Below are positions 8,343-17,099 of a DNA stretch of 64,000 nt, one piece after another. Under the pieces are notes generated by a model. It was given only the letters and a program-made list of their open reading frames with translations. It ran no database searches and had not been told where the DNA came from. Each line of letters opens with the position of its first letter. Within the stretch, counting starts at the first letter, position 1. The translations under genes and the position numbers were made by a program. The stretch spans positions 310,001-374,000 of the forward strand of contig NZ_LMMJ01000009.1 of assembly GCF_001422205.1 (NCBI RefSeq), written 5' to 3'. The stretch is from Curtobacterium sp. Leaf261. GTDB lineage: Bacteria; Actinomycetota; Actinomycetes; Actinomycetales; Microbacteriaceae.

Positions 8343-8367
8343 GGAGGAGCGGGCCTCTGCTCGGCGC

Positions 8368-9339
8368 TCAGCCCAGGGCGTCGAGCAGCGCGCGCCCCGT
8401 CGCGACGTCGGTCACGAGCTCGTTGACGAGCCGCCCGCGGACCGCGCCGACGATGCTCGGGACCTTCGTGACGCCGACCGCCACGCCGACCGCGTGCGCG
8501 ATCCCGGCGAGGGTCTCCCGCGAGGTCCGCACCATCCGGTCGCTCCCGGGGAACTCGACCGCCGAGCCGTCCGCGGTGAAGAAGTTGAGGCACACGTCGC
8601 CGGCCGCGTCGTCGAAGACGTCGTCGTCGACCGGGATGCCCCTGGCGAGTGAATCGCGGATCGCGGGCGGGGCTCCGATGCCGAGCAGGGCGCCCTTCGC
8701 GCTCCCCCAGAGCCCGACGACGTGCTGGAACTCCGGGTCCTCGTCGAGGGAGTCCCGCATCCGCGCACTCGGGATCGCCTGCGCGAAGAGGAACGACGGG
8801 ATCGCCCCGGAGTGCTCGGCCGCCGTCCGGGTGATCTCGTTGGTCTGGAACCACGGCATCGGGTCGGCCTGGCCGCCGACCGTCGGGGCGAGCTGCACCC
8901 CGGCGAGTGCGGGCATCCCGTGGCGGGCGATCTCGTAGGTGGTGCGCCCGGACGACAGGAGCATTGCGTCGCCCCGTCCGAGGTCCATGCCCTGGATCGC
9001 CCGGGCGACGGGCACGGCGAGGTCGGCACCGAGCGTCGTGGCGTGCGTGACGGCGGCGAGGTGGACCGCCTGCAGGCCGAGGGCCTCCCGCACCTGTTCG
9101 GCGACGGCGACGGTCTCGTCCTCGAACGGGTCGGCGACCTCGATGCGCACGAGTCCGGCTCGTCGGGCCTCGGCCACGAGGCGGCTCACGGTCGGGCGCG
9201 ACACGTCGAGCCTGGCGGCGATCTCGACCTGGGTGGCGTCCTCGAGGTAGTACATCCGGGCGGCCTGGTAGACGAGGCGGAGCGGGAACCGGCCCTGGTG
9301 GGACGCCGAGGGACCGACGGTGTCGTCCGCGTCACGCAT
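8368..9339 (-). CDS. SorC/DeoR-type sugar-binding transcriptional regulator (EryD-like role inferred)
   Basis: Regulator of 323 aa with an N-terminal HTH (ATQVEIAARLDVSRPTVSRLVAEARRAGL, residues about 38-66) and a C-terminal sugar-binding domain of the SorC family (VLSSGRTTYEIAR-type phosphate-loop region, GGQADPMPWFQTNEI). Members bind a phosphorylated or free sugar effector and repress uptake and catabolic genes. ATG 9339 follows AGAGGAC at good spacing. It closes the transporter cluster on the same strand, and two direct 33-bp sites in the divergent promoter at 14.0-14.15 kb are its most likely operators. EryD, which controls erythritol catabolism in Brucella, belongs to the same family; this link is inference. 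Confidence 0.9.
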   Translation of the reverse strand: MRDADDTVGPSASHQGRFPLRLVYQAARMYYLEDATQVEIAARLDVSRPTVSRLVAEARRAGLVRIEVADPFEDETVAVAEQVREALGLQAVHLAAVTHATTLGADLAVPVARAIQGMDLGRGDAMLLSSGRTTYEIARHGMPALAGVQLAPTVGGQADPMPWFQTNEITRTAAEHSGAIPSFLFAQAIPSARMRDSLDEDPEFQHVVGLWGSAKGALLGIGAPPAIRDSLARGIPVDDDVFDDAAGDVCLNFFTADGSAVEFPGSDRMVRTSRETLAGIAHAVGVAVGVTKVPSIVGAVRGRLVNELVTDVATGRALLDALG

Positions 9340-9468
9340 GCGGTGTCCTCTCGTCGTGCGACTCCGCCCCCGGGGTCTGTGGCAATCGTATCCGGGCCGA
9401 TGCGCGGACACCGGCGTCCGGACCAGCGCCGCCGGGGCGGTCCTCGACGGACCGGCCCCGACGGCGAT

Positions 9469-9502
9469 GGTGGTGCTGCTGCTGGTGCTGCTGTTGCTGT
9501 TA
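9469..9502. repeat. CTG/TTG trinucleotide tract at the 3' end of the binding-protein gene
   Basis: About eleven near-perfect CTG-type triplets run directly into the TAA stop (9500-9502) of the substrate-binding-protein gene. Most of the tract lies just past the stop codon. Slippage here could shift or erase the stop. Confidence 0.6.
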
Positions 9503-10489
9503 CTGCTTGAGCGTGAAGGGCGCCGTGAAGTCGTCCACGTTGTCCTTCGTGACGAGGATGCAGTCGAACGACTGCTTCTCCTGCGAGACGCCGGTCTTGC
9601 CGGTGCGGATGTAGCTGTCCGCCTCCTGCACGGCCTTCTTGGCGAACGTCGCGACGGGCTGCAGGACGGTGTACTGCAGCTCACCCGCCTTGATGGCGTC
9701 GGCCGCGTCGGGCGAACCGTCGAAGCCGCCGACCTTCACCTGGTCGAGCTTGCCGGACTCCTTGAGCGCAGCGATCGCACCGAGGGCCATCTCGTCGTTG
9801 CCGGCGATGATCCCCTTGATGTCCGGGTTCGCCTGCAGGATCGACTGGGTCTTGTCGTGACCCTGCGTGCGGTCCCAGTTCGCGACCTGCTTCGCCACCT
9901 CCTTGAGGTTCGGGTACTGGCTCAGCACGGTCTTGTAGCCGTTCGACCGGGTCTGCGCGTTGTTGTCCGACGGTGCGCCGAAGAGCTCGGCGTAGTTGCC
10001 CGAGTCGCCGACGTCCTTGACCCACTGCTGCGCGCCGATGGCGGCACCCTGGGCGTTGTTCGACACGAGCTGCGCCTTGGCGAGTCCGGTCTGGTTGATC
10101 TCGGCGTTCACGAGGATCACCGGGATGCCCGCGGCATCGGCCTTCTTGACGGCACCGATCGAGCCGGATGCGTTCGCCGGGTCGAGGATGATCGCGACGG
10201 ACTTGTTCGTGATCGCGGTGTCGATGAGGTTGCTCTCGGTGTTCGTGTCGCCCTTGGACGCCGACACGTTCGACTTGTAGCCGAGGGACTTGGCCTCGGC
10301 CGAAGCGACCTTGCCCTCGGTCTGCCAGTAGGGGTTCGAGGGGTCGTTGACGATGATCGAGATCAGGCCACCCTTCTTCCCGGAGCCGGACGAGCCGGAG
10401 CCCGAGCCCGAGCCTCCGGCCGAGCAGCCAGTGAGAGCGAGGCTGATGCCCACGCCCGCGGCGAGCACCATTGCCAGCTTGCGGTTCAT
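9500..10489 (-). CDS. Ribose-type sugar ABC transporter substrate-binding lipoprotein
   Basis: Periplasmic-binding-protein-1-like (RbsB/XylF class) protein of 329 aa. It starts with a lipoprotein signal ending in LTGC (Cys22) and a Gly/Ser linker. The mature part begins LISIIVNDPSNPYWQTEGK and contains IILDPANASGSIGAVKKA, GIIAGNDEMALGAIAALK and GGFDGSPDAADAI, all typical of pentose or polyol binders. ATG 10489 follows AAAGGAAACACCGAC. With the permease, ATPase and DUF2291 gene on the same strand it forms one uptake system; neighbouring catabolic genes suggest a C4 polyol as ligand. Confidence 0.93.
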   Translation of the reverse strand: MNRKLAMVLAAGVGISLALTGCSAGGSGSGSGSSGSGKKGGLISIIVNDPSNPYWQTEGKVASAEAKSLGYKSNVSASKGDTNTESNLIDTAITNKSVAIILDPANASGSIGAVKKADAAGIPVILVNAEINQTGLAKAQLVSNNAQGAAIGAQQWVKDVGDSGNYAELFGAPSDNNAQTRSNGYKTVLSQYPNLKEVAKQVANWDRTQGHDKTQSILQANPDIKGIIAGNDEMALGAIAALKESGKLDQVKVGGFDGSPDAADAIKAGELQYTVLQPVATFAKKAVQEADSYIRTGKTGVSQEKQSFDCILVTKDNVDDFTAPFTLKQ

Positions 10490-10522
10490 GTCGGTGTTTC
10501 CTTTCGCTGTGTTCCGGCTGAC

Positions 10523-10594
10523 GGGGGTCAGTCGGTGGTCTTCTCGGTGGTGGCCGACCGGGGTCAGCCGGCAGCCTTCTCGGTGACGGCGGCA
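10523..10594. repeat. Degenerate 36-bp tandem duplication over the permease stop codon
   Basis: Two diverged copies of a GGGGTCAG...CTTCTCGGTG unit lie 36 bases apart. The right copy encodes the permease C-terminus (VTEKAAG and stop). The left copy, past the stop, would read TTEKTTD and another stop. It is older than the similar pairs at other gene ends, since it has more mismatches. Confidence 0.6.
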
Positions 10595-11709
10595 GAGGGG
10601 GTCTGCGTGTCGACGCTCGGAGAAGAGGATGTGGGGCCCTGGCCGTTCTTGCGGCTGCGTGCGCGCCCGCGGTACTGGACGGCGTTCAGGAGGACGGCGA
10701 AGACGATGACCGCGCCGGTGAACACCGTCTGCCAGTACGCGGAGACGCCGATGATGACGAGTCCGTCGGACAGGAAGCCGATGACGAAGGCGCCGAGGAG
10801 CGTCCCGCGGATGTTGCCGACGCCGCCGGAGAGTGCCGCGCCGCCGATGACGACCGCGGCGATGGCGGTCAGCTCGTACGAGTTGCCGGCGGTCGGGCTG
10901 GCGCTCGTGAGCTCCGAGGACAGGATCAGGCCCGCGATCGCGGCGCAGAGGCCGGAGATGACGTAGACGCGGATCTTCACCTGGCGGACCGGCACACCGG
11001 ACAGCTCCGCGGCACGCTCGTTGCCACCGGAGGCGTAGAGCCACCGGCCGAAGACGGTGCGGTTGAGCAGGAGGCTCGCGACGATCGCGACGACGATCAT
11101 CACGATGACGCCGATCGGCAGGCCGAGGAGCCGGTTGAACCCGAGCCAGTCGAAGCCGGTGTTGCCGAGCGCCTGGCTGCCCTCGAGGTTGTTGTACGTC
11201 AGGCCGTTCGTCATGAGCAGCCCGATGCCGCGGACGACGTAGAGCATGCCGAGTGTGGCGACGAAGGGTGCGACCTTGAACCGCGCCACGAGGATGCCGT
11301 TCACGAACCCGATGAACGCCCCGGCGGCACAGGCCAGGATCACGACCACCCAGACCTTCGGGTAGAGCGTTGCCCCGCCGATCGCGACGCCCTTCATGAG
11401 GAACCCGGCGATGACGCCGGAGAACCCGAGCGTCGAACCGACGGACAGGTCGATGCCACCGTTCAGGATGACGAGCAGCATGCCGATCGAGAGGATCGCG
11501 TACACCGCCACGTGCGAGGCCATGGTGAGCAGGTTGCTCACCGTGAAGTAGTTCGGGGACAGGATCGAGAAGACGATGATGATCGCGATGAGGGCGAAGA
11601 ACGCCCGACCCTGCAGGAGCAGCCGGCCGAGGTCGAATCCGCCCGAGAACATCGCGGGGCGACGGCTGGTCGTGGTGCTGGTCATGGTGTTCCGTTCCGT
11701 GGAGGTCAT
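10564..11709 (-). CDS. Ribose-type sugar ABC transporter permease
   Basis: Integral membrane permease of the RbsC/XylH family, 381 aa, with about ten hydrophobic segments. Recognisable stretches are LLVILNGGIDLSVGSTLGF, the hallmark of this family, and GGNERAAELSGVPVRQVKI. ATG 11709 overlaps the ATPase TGA (ATGA); a second in-frame ATG at 11685 starts MTSTTTS and could also be used. It sits between the ATPase and binding-protein genes. The C-terminal tail is covered by an old 36-bp tandem duplication. Confidence 0.92.
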   Translation of the reverse strand: MTSTERNTMTSTTTSRRPAMFSGGFDLGRLLLQGRAFFALIAIIIVFSILSPNYFTVSNLLTMASHVAVYAILSIGMLLVILNGGIDLSVGSTLGFSGVIAGFLMKGVAIGGATLYPKVWVVVILACAAGAFIGFVNGILVARFKVAPFVATLGMLYVVRGIGLLMTNGLTYNNLEGSQALGNTGFDWLGFNRLLGLPIGVIVMIVVAIVASLLLNRTVFGRWLYASGGNERAAELSGVPVRQVKIRVYVISGLCAAIAGLILSSELTSASPTAGNSYELTAIAAVVIGGAALSGGVGNIRGTLLGAFVIGFLSDGLVIIGVSAYWQTVFTGAVIVFAVLLNAVQYRGRARSRKNGQGPTSSSPSVDTQTPSAAVTEKAAG

Positions 11710-13295
11710 GCGATCACTGCCTCGCCGGAGGCGGCCATGATCTTTTCCTTGGTGGTGTCGGCGCCGAACTCGGCGGAGATCCGCCCGCGGCTCATCACGA
11801 CGATGCGGTGGGCGATGCTCAGGCACTCCCCCACCTCGGAGGTCGAGTAGACGACCGCGAGCCCGTTCTGGGCACGCTCGGCGAGCAGCTTGAAGACCTC
11901 GGCCTTCGCGCCGATGTCGATCCCCCGACTCGGTTCGTCGAGCAGGATCACGTCCGGTCGGGTCGCGAGCATCTTGCCGATGACGACCTTCTGCTGGTTG
12001 CCGCCGGACAGCGAGCCGATCGGGGCCGCACCGCCGGACGTCTTCACGTGCACGGTCTGGATCGAGTCCGTGACGAGGTCGACCTCCTTGCGGCCGGACA
12101 TGAACAGCCCCTTGACGAACGAGCTGATGCTCGCGAGCGACATGTTCGTGCCGACCGTCATGGTCTGCACGAGGCCGTCGCGCTGCCGGTCCTCGGGGAC
12201 GAGCCCGAGCCCGGTCTCGATGCGCTCGGCGATCGACATGCCGGCGAGGTCCCGGTCGCCCTTGAGCACCCGGCCACCGGTGAGCGGCACGCGACCGGCG
12301 ACGGCCTCGAGGAGCTCGGTGCGTCCGGCGCCCATCAGCCCGTAGATGCAGACGATCTCCCCGGCGCGGACGTCGAGCGAGAGTCGGTCGACGACGCTGC
12401 GCTCGCGGTTCTCGACGTCGGCGACGCTGACGTCCTGGATCGAGAGTGCGACGTCGCCGAACTCGTACCCGGTGGGCGGGCTGCCGAGGTCGAACCCCTC
12501 GCCGACCATCGCACGGACGACCCACTCGAGGTCGATGTCCGCGGCGAGCGCGGTCGCGGTGATCGAACCGTCCCGGAGCACGACCGCGTGGTCGGTGATC
12601 TCGAGCGCCTCCTCGAGGTGGTGGGAGATGTAGACGATCGAGACGCCGCGGGCGGTGAGGTCGTGGATGACCCCGAACAGGACCTCGACCTCGGAGGCGC
12701 TCAGTGCGCTCGTCGGCTCGTCCATGATCAGGATGCGCGCGTCGACGCTCAGCGCGCGGGCGATCTCGACGACCTGCTGCTGGCCGAGCCGGAGGTCGGC
12801 GACCTTGGTCATCGGGTCGAAGTCCTCGCCGAGCTCCTCGAGCACCGCCTTCGCCTGCCGTGCCTCCTCGGCGTAGTCGACACCGGTCGGACCGGTGAGC
12901 TCGCGTCCCATGAAGATGTTGTCGCGGACCGACAGGTTGGGCGCGAGGCTCAGCTCCTGGTGGATGATCGACACCCCGTGCTCGCGGGCGTCGACGGTGT
13001 CGGTGAACGAGACCGGCTCGCCGTAGAGCGTCAGCTCGCCGGACGTCGGCTGCTCGACCCCGGACAGGATCTTCATGAGCGTGGACTTGCCGGCGCCGTT
13101 CTCGCCGAAGAGCGTCGTGACCTGCCCGCGGTGGATCGAGAAGTTGACGCCCTTGAGGGCGCGGGTCGCACCGTACGTCTTCACGACGTCGGTCGCGTTC
13201 AGCACGACCTCACCGATGCGCGGATCCGGACTGGAGGCGCGGCTCGCGTCGTTCCCGTCGCCGGCGCTGGCGATCGGGTCGGCCCCGGTGCTCAC
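11706..13295 (-). CDS. Ribose-type sugar ABC transporter ATPase (RbsA-like, two ATPase domains)
   Basis: Cytoplasmic ATPase of 529 aa with two ABC domains, as usual for RbsA/XylG. Domain 1 has Walker A GENGAGKST and LIMDEPTSAL. Domain 2 has the degenerate Walker region GLMGAGRTELLE, the signature LSGGNQQKV, and VILLDEPSRGIDIGAK. The GTG at 13295 overlaps the TGA of the DUF2291 gene (GTGA). The first 30 residues before VLNATDVVKTYG are an unusual linker, partly encoded by a CCGGACTGGAGGCGCGG copy of the dispersed repeat (13226-13242). Confidence 0.93.
   Translation of the reverse strand: MSTGADPIASAGDGNDASRASSPDPRIGEVVLNATDVVKTYGATRALKGVNFSIHRGQVTTLFGENGAGKSTLMKILSGVEQPTSGELTLYGEPVSFTDTVDAREHGVSIIHQELSLAPNLSVRDNIFMGRELTGPTGVDYAEEARQAKAVLEELGEDFDPMTKVADLRLGQQQVVEIARALSVDARILIMDEPTSALSASEVEVLFGVIHDLTARGVSIVYISHHLEEALEITDHAVVLRDGSITATALAADIDLEWVVRAMVGEGFDLGSPPTGYEFGDVALSIQDVSVADVENRERSVVDRLSLDVRAGEIVCIYGLMGAGRTELLEAVAGRVPLTGGRVLKGDRDLAGMSIAERIETGLGLVPEDRQRDGLVQTMTVGTNMSLASISSFVKGLFMSGRKEVDLVTDSIQTVHVKTSGGAAPIGSLSGGNQQKVVIGKMLATRPDVILLDEPSRGIDIGAKAEVFKLLAERAQNGLAVVYSTSEVGECLSIAHRIVVMSRGRISAEFGADTTKEKIMAASGEAVIA
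13226..13255 (-). repeat. Half-copy of the dispersed CCGGACTGGAGG element inside the ATPase N-terminus
   Basis: About 30 bases around GGATCCGGACTGGAGGC match the intergenic copy at 63889-63917 with only a few differences. Here they are translated as DASRASSPDPRIG in front of the first ABC domain. A matching intergenic copy argues that the coding region acquired the element. Confidence 0.6.
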
Positions 13296-13942
13296 TGGGC
13301 CTCCAGCTGGGAGGGCGTGACGAGCCAGCCCTTCGGGTTGACGAGCTGGAACGCACCGGTCACGGTGACGGTCTTGCCCTCGAGCGAGCCGACGTCCGTC
13401 TTCGCCAGGACCTGCTTCTTCAGCTGGTTGTTCAGCGCGGAGGCGGCGTTCTGGTAGTCGATCTGGTTCGTGAACTGCCCGTACTTGATCGTCCCCGGCG
13501 CGTCCCGGAGATCGGTGCCGTTGATCGCCGGTCCGGTCTGGATCCGGATGACCAGGTCGCTCGGCACACCGCTCACCGTGACGGGGTAGATGCCGTCCTG
13601 CGCCGCGCCGACCGTGCCGGTGAAGGTGGTCGTGAACTCGGGCCCGGTGCCGGCGTCGACGCCGTACTTCTCGGCGGCTGCGGTCTGGTCCGCGGTGATC
13701 GCGGTGGCGAGCGTCGCGGCCGGGGTGGCCTTCTTCGCGATGGCCTTCTGCACCTTCGGGAAGTTCGTCTTGCCCCACGCGGAGGCGGAGAACGCGGTGG
13801 GGCCGGCACCGAGGTCGGAGCCCTTCGGCACGATCTTCGTGGACAGCGCCATGAGGATCAGGACGACCACGATCACGACCGCGGTGACGATGCGGCCGGT
13901 GCGTCGGCGGTTCTTCGGCCGAGCAGCGGTGGCGGCCGTCAT
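13292..13942 (-). CDS. DUF2291 family protein of a sugar ABC transporter operon
   Basis: A 216-residue protein with a basic N-terminus, one membrane anchor (about residues 17-37) and a secreted domain ending in a beta-rich part (GKTVTVTGAFQLVNPKGWLVTPSQLEAQ). DUF2291 proteins are found almost only beside ribose-type sugar ABC transporters and have no defined biochemical role. It is the first gene of the transporter operon; its stop overlaps the ATPase start. A short open frame ends on its start codon. It may help assembly of, or ligand delivery to, the transporter; that is inference. Confidence 0.85.
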   Translation of the reverse strand: MTAATAARPKNRRRTGRIVTAVVIVVVLILMALSTKIVPKGSDLGAGPTAFSASAWGKTNFPKVQKAIAKKATPAATLATAITADQTAAAEKYGVDAGTGPEFTTTFTGTVGAAQDGIYPVTVSGVPSDLVIRIQTGPAINGTDLRDAPGTIKYGQFTNQIDYQNAASALNNQLKKQVLAKTDVGSLEGKTVTVTGAFQLVNPKGWLVTPSQLEAQ

Positions 13943-13992
13943 CGGGTGGTTCCCGCTGCGGCCGGGGAGGTCAGGTGCACATCACGCTTCAT
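13939..13992 (-). CDS. Possible 17-codon leader peptide overlapping the DUF2291 start
   Basis: MKRDVHLTSPAAAGTTR is preceded by GGAG seven bases before the ATG at 13992. Its TGA overlaps the DUF2291 ATG (ATGA), the same coupling used throughout the operon. An upstream in-frame ATG at 14010 lacks a ribosome site. It may be a translational-coupling leader or chance. Confidence 0.3.
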   Translation of the reverse strand: MKRDVHLTSPAAAGTTR

Positions 13993-14026
13993 CGCGGACG
14001 CTCCGTTCATGGGTTCGGGGTCGAGT

Positions 14027-14059
14027 GAGAAATTATGTTCTAAACGTCTGTTCCGCAAG
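14027..14059 (+). promoter_or_regulatory. Putative operator copy 1 in the divergent transporter/dehydrogenase promoter region
   Basis: A 33-base site of the pattern NAGAAATTNTGTTCT, five bases, then TCTGTTCCG. It begins with an AGAA...TTCT inverted pair and holds two TGTTC half-sites. It lies 85 bases upstream of the DUF2291 start codon. It is much richer in A/T than its surroundings. Confidence 0.65.
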
Positions 14060-14112
14060 TCCAGCCGCAAAAAAAGTTCTCCGGGCGTGTCGGAGTGCGC
14101 CGGACGGCTGCT

Positions 14113-14145
14113 CAGAAATTCTGTTCTCGACTTCTGTTCCGAGAG
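14113..14145 (+). promoter_or_regulatory. Putative operator copy 2 in the divergent transporter/dehydrogenase promoter region
   Basis: Same 33-base pattern as copy 1, with about 24 of 33 positions identical, in the same orientation and 86 bases away (near eight helical turns). It ends 93 bases before the dehydrogenase ATG at 14239. The SorC-type regulator encoded at 8.4-9.3 kb is the natural candidate to bind both. Confidence 0.65.
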
Positions 14146-14238
14146 GTGTATCGTCACTCACGTCGCGAGGACGCGACAGCCGTGTTCGTCGCGATGCAGC
14201 GACCCCGCGGCAGGACGAGACCAACGGAGGCCTGACCC

Positions 14239-15369
14239 ATGTCCACGACCATCTCCCCCACGCCCTCGGGCACGGACACGATCCCCACCACGATGCGCGC
14301 GGTCGTCGTCCACGGCCCCGAGGACTACCGCCTCGAGGAGCGTCCGGTCCCGGTCCCCGGCCCGGGCGAGCTGCTGCTCAAGACCGACGCGGTCGGTGTC
14401 TGCGCCAGCGACCTGAAGTGCTACCACGGTGCCGCGAAGTTCTGGGGCGACGAGAACCGCCCCGCCTGGGCCGAGAAGGACCGCATCCCCGGTCACGAGT
14501 TCGTCGGCACGGTCGTCTCCGCCGGAGACGGTGCACTCGACAAGCGCGGCCTCGCGATCGGCGACCGGATCGCCTGCGAGCAGATCGTGCCGTGCTGGGA
14601 GTGCCGCTACTGCCTCGAGGGCGCGTACTGGATGTGCGCCGTGCACGACATGTTCGGGTTCAAGGGCTACGACGGCGCCATGGCCGAGTACGTCCTCGTC
14701 CCGACGCAGGCCCTGACCCACCCGGTCAAGCGCGACCTCCCCGGCCACGTCGCCGCGTTCGCCGAGCCGCTCTCCTGCGCCTTCCACGCCGTCGAGCGCG
14801 CCGAGATCAAGTTCAACGACGTCGTCGTGATCGCCGGCGCCGGGCCGATCGGCCTCAGCGCCATCGCCGGTGCCCGCCAGAAGAACCCGCTCAAGATCAT
14901 CGCGCTCGACGTCGTCCCGGAGAAGCTCGCCCTCGCCGAGAAGGTCGGCGCCGACATGACGATCAACATCGCCGAGCAGGACGCGGTGTCGATCATCAAG
15001 GAGATGACCGGTGGCTACGGCGCCGACGTCTACATCGAGGCGACCGGGCACCCGTCCGCCGTCCCGCAGGGCCTCAACCTGCTCCGGAAGCTCGGCACGT
15101 TCGTCGAGTACTCGGTGTTCAAGGACGCCGTCTCCGTCGACTGGTCGATCATCTCCGACGACAAGGAGCTCGACATCCGCGGCGCGCACCTCGGCCCGCA
15201 CACCTGGCCGGCCGCGATCAAGCTCCTCGAGGCGGGCACCCTGCCGATGGACGAGATCTGCACGCACCAGTTCCCGCTCGAGCAGTTCCAGGAGGCGCTC
15301 GACCTGGTCGGCGACTCGTCGGGCGGGTCGGTCAAGGTGTCGATCATCCCGAGCATGAGCGCCCGATGA
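14239..15369 (+). CDS. Zinc-dependent polyol dehydrogenase, erythritol/L-threitol dehydrogenase-like
   Basis: NAD(P)-dependent MDR enzyme of 376 aa that oxidises a polyol hydroxyl. The catalytic zinc site is seen as Cys55 (VCASDLKCYHG) and His86-Glu87 (GHEFVG). The structural zinc site is Cys119, 122, 125 and 133, and the Rossmann loop is VVIAGAGPIGL near residue 194. The stretch CYHGAAKFWGDENRPAWAE and the block WSIISDDKELD closely resemble what I recall of the Mycobacterium smegmatis erythritol/L-threitol dehydrogenase, which makes L-erythrulose. ATG 14239 follows CGGAGG at good spacing. First gene of a three-gene operon; its stop overlaps the kinase start. Confidence 0.88.
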   Translation: MSTTISPTPSGTDTIPTTMRAVVVHGPEDYRLEERPVPVPGPGELLLKTDAVGVCASDLKCYHGAAKFWGDENRPAWAEKDRIPGHEFVGTVVSAGDGALDKRGLAIGDRIACEQIVPCWECRYCLEGAYWMCAVHDMFGFKGYDGAMAEYVLVPTQALTHPVKRDLPGHVAAFAEPLSCAFHAVERAEIKFNDVVVIAGAGPIGLSAIAGARQKNPLKIIALDVVPEKLALAEKVGADMTINIAEQDAVSIIKEMTGGYGADVYIEATGHPSAVPQGLNLLRKLGTFVEYSVFKDAVSVDWSIISDDKELDIRGAHLGPHTWPAAIKLLEAGTLPMDEICTHQFPLEQFQEALDLVGDSSGGSVKVSIIPSMSAR

Positions 15370-17099
15370 CGACGATCCACGACGACCCGGAGGACTTCGC
15401 CGACGACCAGTTCGCCGGATGGCTCGCGCTGTACGCCGACCGGGTCCGCGGGGTCCACGGTGGTGCCGTCGCACTCCGCACCGCCGACGCCGCACCGCAG
15501 GTCGCCGTCGTGATCGGCGGCGGCTCCGGCCACTACCCCGCGTTCTGCGGCACGGTCGGGCCGGGGTTCGCCACCGGCGCGGTCGTCGGCAACGTGTTCA
15601 CCTCGCCGTCCGCGGCGCAGGTGTACTCGGTCGCCAAGGCCGCCGACCAGGGCCGGGGCGTCGTCCTGAGCTTCGGCAACTACGCGGGCGACACGATGAA
15701 CTTCGGGCTCGCGGCCGAACGGCTGAACGCCGAGGGCATCGACACCCGCATCGTCATCGTCACCGACGACATCGCGTCCTCGGACGACGAGTCGAAGCGC
15801 CGCGGGATCGCCGGGGACTTCTCGGTGTTCAAGGCCATGGGCGCGGCCGCAGCGGAGGGCGTCGACCTCGACGAGGTCGAGCGGATCGGGAACGCCTCGA
15901 ACACCGCGACCCGCACGCTCGGCGTCGCGTTCTCCGGGTGCACCATGCCCGGCGCGGACACCCCGCTGTTCAGCGTGCCGGAGGGTCATCTCGGGCTCGG
16001 GCTCGGCATCCACGGCGAACCGGGCATCGAGGACGTCCCGATGCTCCGCGCGAAGGACCTCGCCGACCTGTTCGTCGACCGGCTGCTCGCCGACCGGCCC
16101 GCGAACGCCGGCACTAGGGTCGCGCCGATCCTGAACGGGCTCGGCGACACGAAGTACGAGGAGCTCTTCCTGCTCTGGCGCCACGTGGCCGCGCGGCTCG
16201 CCGACGCGGGCATCACGACCGTCGAGCCCGAGGTCGGCGAGATCGTCACGAGCCTCGACATGGGCGGCTGCTCACTGACGCTGCAGTGGCTCGACGACGA
16301 GCTCGAGCGGCTCTGGCGTGCGGACGCGTACACGCCCGCCTACCGCAAGGCCGCAGCCCCCGTCGCCGCGCTGGTCGTGCCGAGCGACGACGACCTCGCC
16401 GACGACGCCGAGGACACCGTCCCCGACGCCACTGACGCGGCCCGGCACGCGGCCGACACCGCCCGCGCCGTCCTCGCCGCGATGCACACGCTCCTCCGCG
16501 AGAACGAGGAGGAGCTCGGCCGGATCGACGCGGTCGCCGGCGACGGTGACCACGGACGCGGGATGCTCAAGGGCATCGGCGCGGCCACCAAGCGCGTCGA
16601 CCGGATCGGCACCGAAGCCGGGGTCGCCTTCGTGCTCGGCCGTGCGGGCGACGCGTGGGCCGAGTACGCCGGTGGCACCTCCGGCGTCCTGTGGGGCGCC
16701 GCACTCGAGTCGTTCGGGCGCTCGCTCGGGGACTCGCGTGACGAGTACACGGCGGCCGACGTGGCGGACGCTGCGACGGCGTTCGCGGATGCGATCCAGC
16801 ACCTCGGTGGCGCGGGGCGCGGCGACAAGACGCTGCTCGACGCGCTCCTGCCGTTCGTCGACGAGCTGCACCAGCGTGTCGGGGCCGGGGAGGGCCTCCC
16901 GTCCGCCTGGAAGGCCGCCGCGGAGGTCGCGACCCGCGAGGCGGAGGCGACCAGGGAGCTCCGCCCGAAGGTCGGGCGCGCCCGACCGCTCGCCGAGAAG
17001 AGCATCGGGACGCCGGATGCCGGTGCCACCTCGATGGGCATGATCCTCACCACCATCGGCGACGTCCTCGCCGACCGTACCGAAGGGACACACGCATGA
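15366..17099 (+). CDS. Dihydroxyacetone/erythrulose kinase (DhaK-DhaL fusion, ATP-dependent)
   Basis: Cytosolic kinase of 577 aa joining DhaK and DhaL domains. DhaK has the [10 protein letters not shown] loop (residues 51-60) and His216 in [10 protein letters not shown], the residue that binds the ketose covalently. DhaL begins near residue 375 and has [10 protein letters not shown] and GDKTLLDAL for nucleotide and Mg binding. Single-chain ATP-dependent enzymes of this type phosphorylate dihydroxyacetone. Relatives in actinobacterial tetritol pathways phosphorylate D- or L-erythrulose. Its place between a tetritol-type dehydrogenase and an RpiB-type isomerase favours erythrulose. ATG 15366 and the end at 17099 both overlap neighbours by four bases. 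Confidence 0.9.
   Translation: MTTIHDDPEDFADDQFAGWLALYADRVRGVHGGAVALRTADAAPQVAVVIGGGSGHYPAFCGTVGPGFATGAVVGNVFTSPSAAQVYSVAKAADQGRGVVLSFGNYAGDTMNFGLAAERLNAEGIDTRIVIVTDDIASSDDESKRRGIAGDFSVFKAMGAAAAEGVDLDEVERIGNASNTATRTLGVAFSGCTMPGADTPLFSVPEGHLGLGLGIHGEPGIEDVPMLRAKDLADLFVDRLLADRPANAGTRVAPILNGLGDTKYEELFLLWRHVAARLADAGITTVEPEVGEIVTSLDMGGCSLTLQWLDDELERLWRADAYTPAYRKAAAPVAALVVPSDDDLADDAEDTVPDATDAARHAADTARAVLAAMHTLLRENEEELGRIDAVAGDGDHGRGMLKGIGAATKRVDRIGTEAGVAFVLGRAGDAWAEYAGGTSGVLWGAALESFGRSLGDSRDEYTAADVADAATAFADAIQHLGGAGRGDKTLLDALLPFVDELHQRVGAGEGLPSAWKAAAEVATREAEATRELRPKVGRARPLAEKSIGTPDAGATSMGMILTTIGDVLADRTEGTHA

Noticed and set aside
13939..14157. 72-codon frame covering both operator sites as a real gene
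   Set aside because: It lacks a ribosome site at its start and overlaps the A/T-rich regulatory region. Only the last 17 codons have a plausible site.
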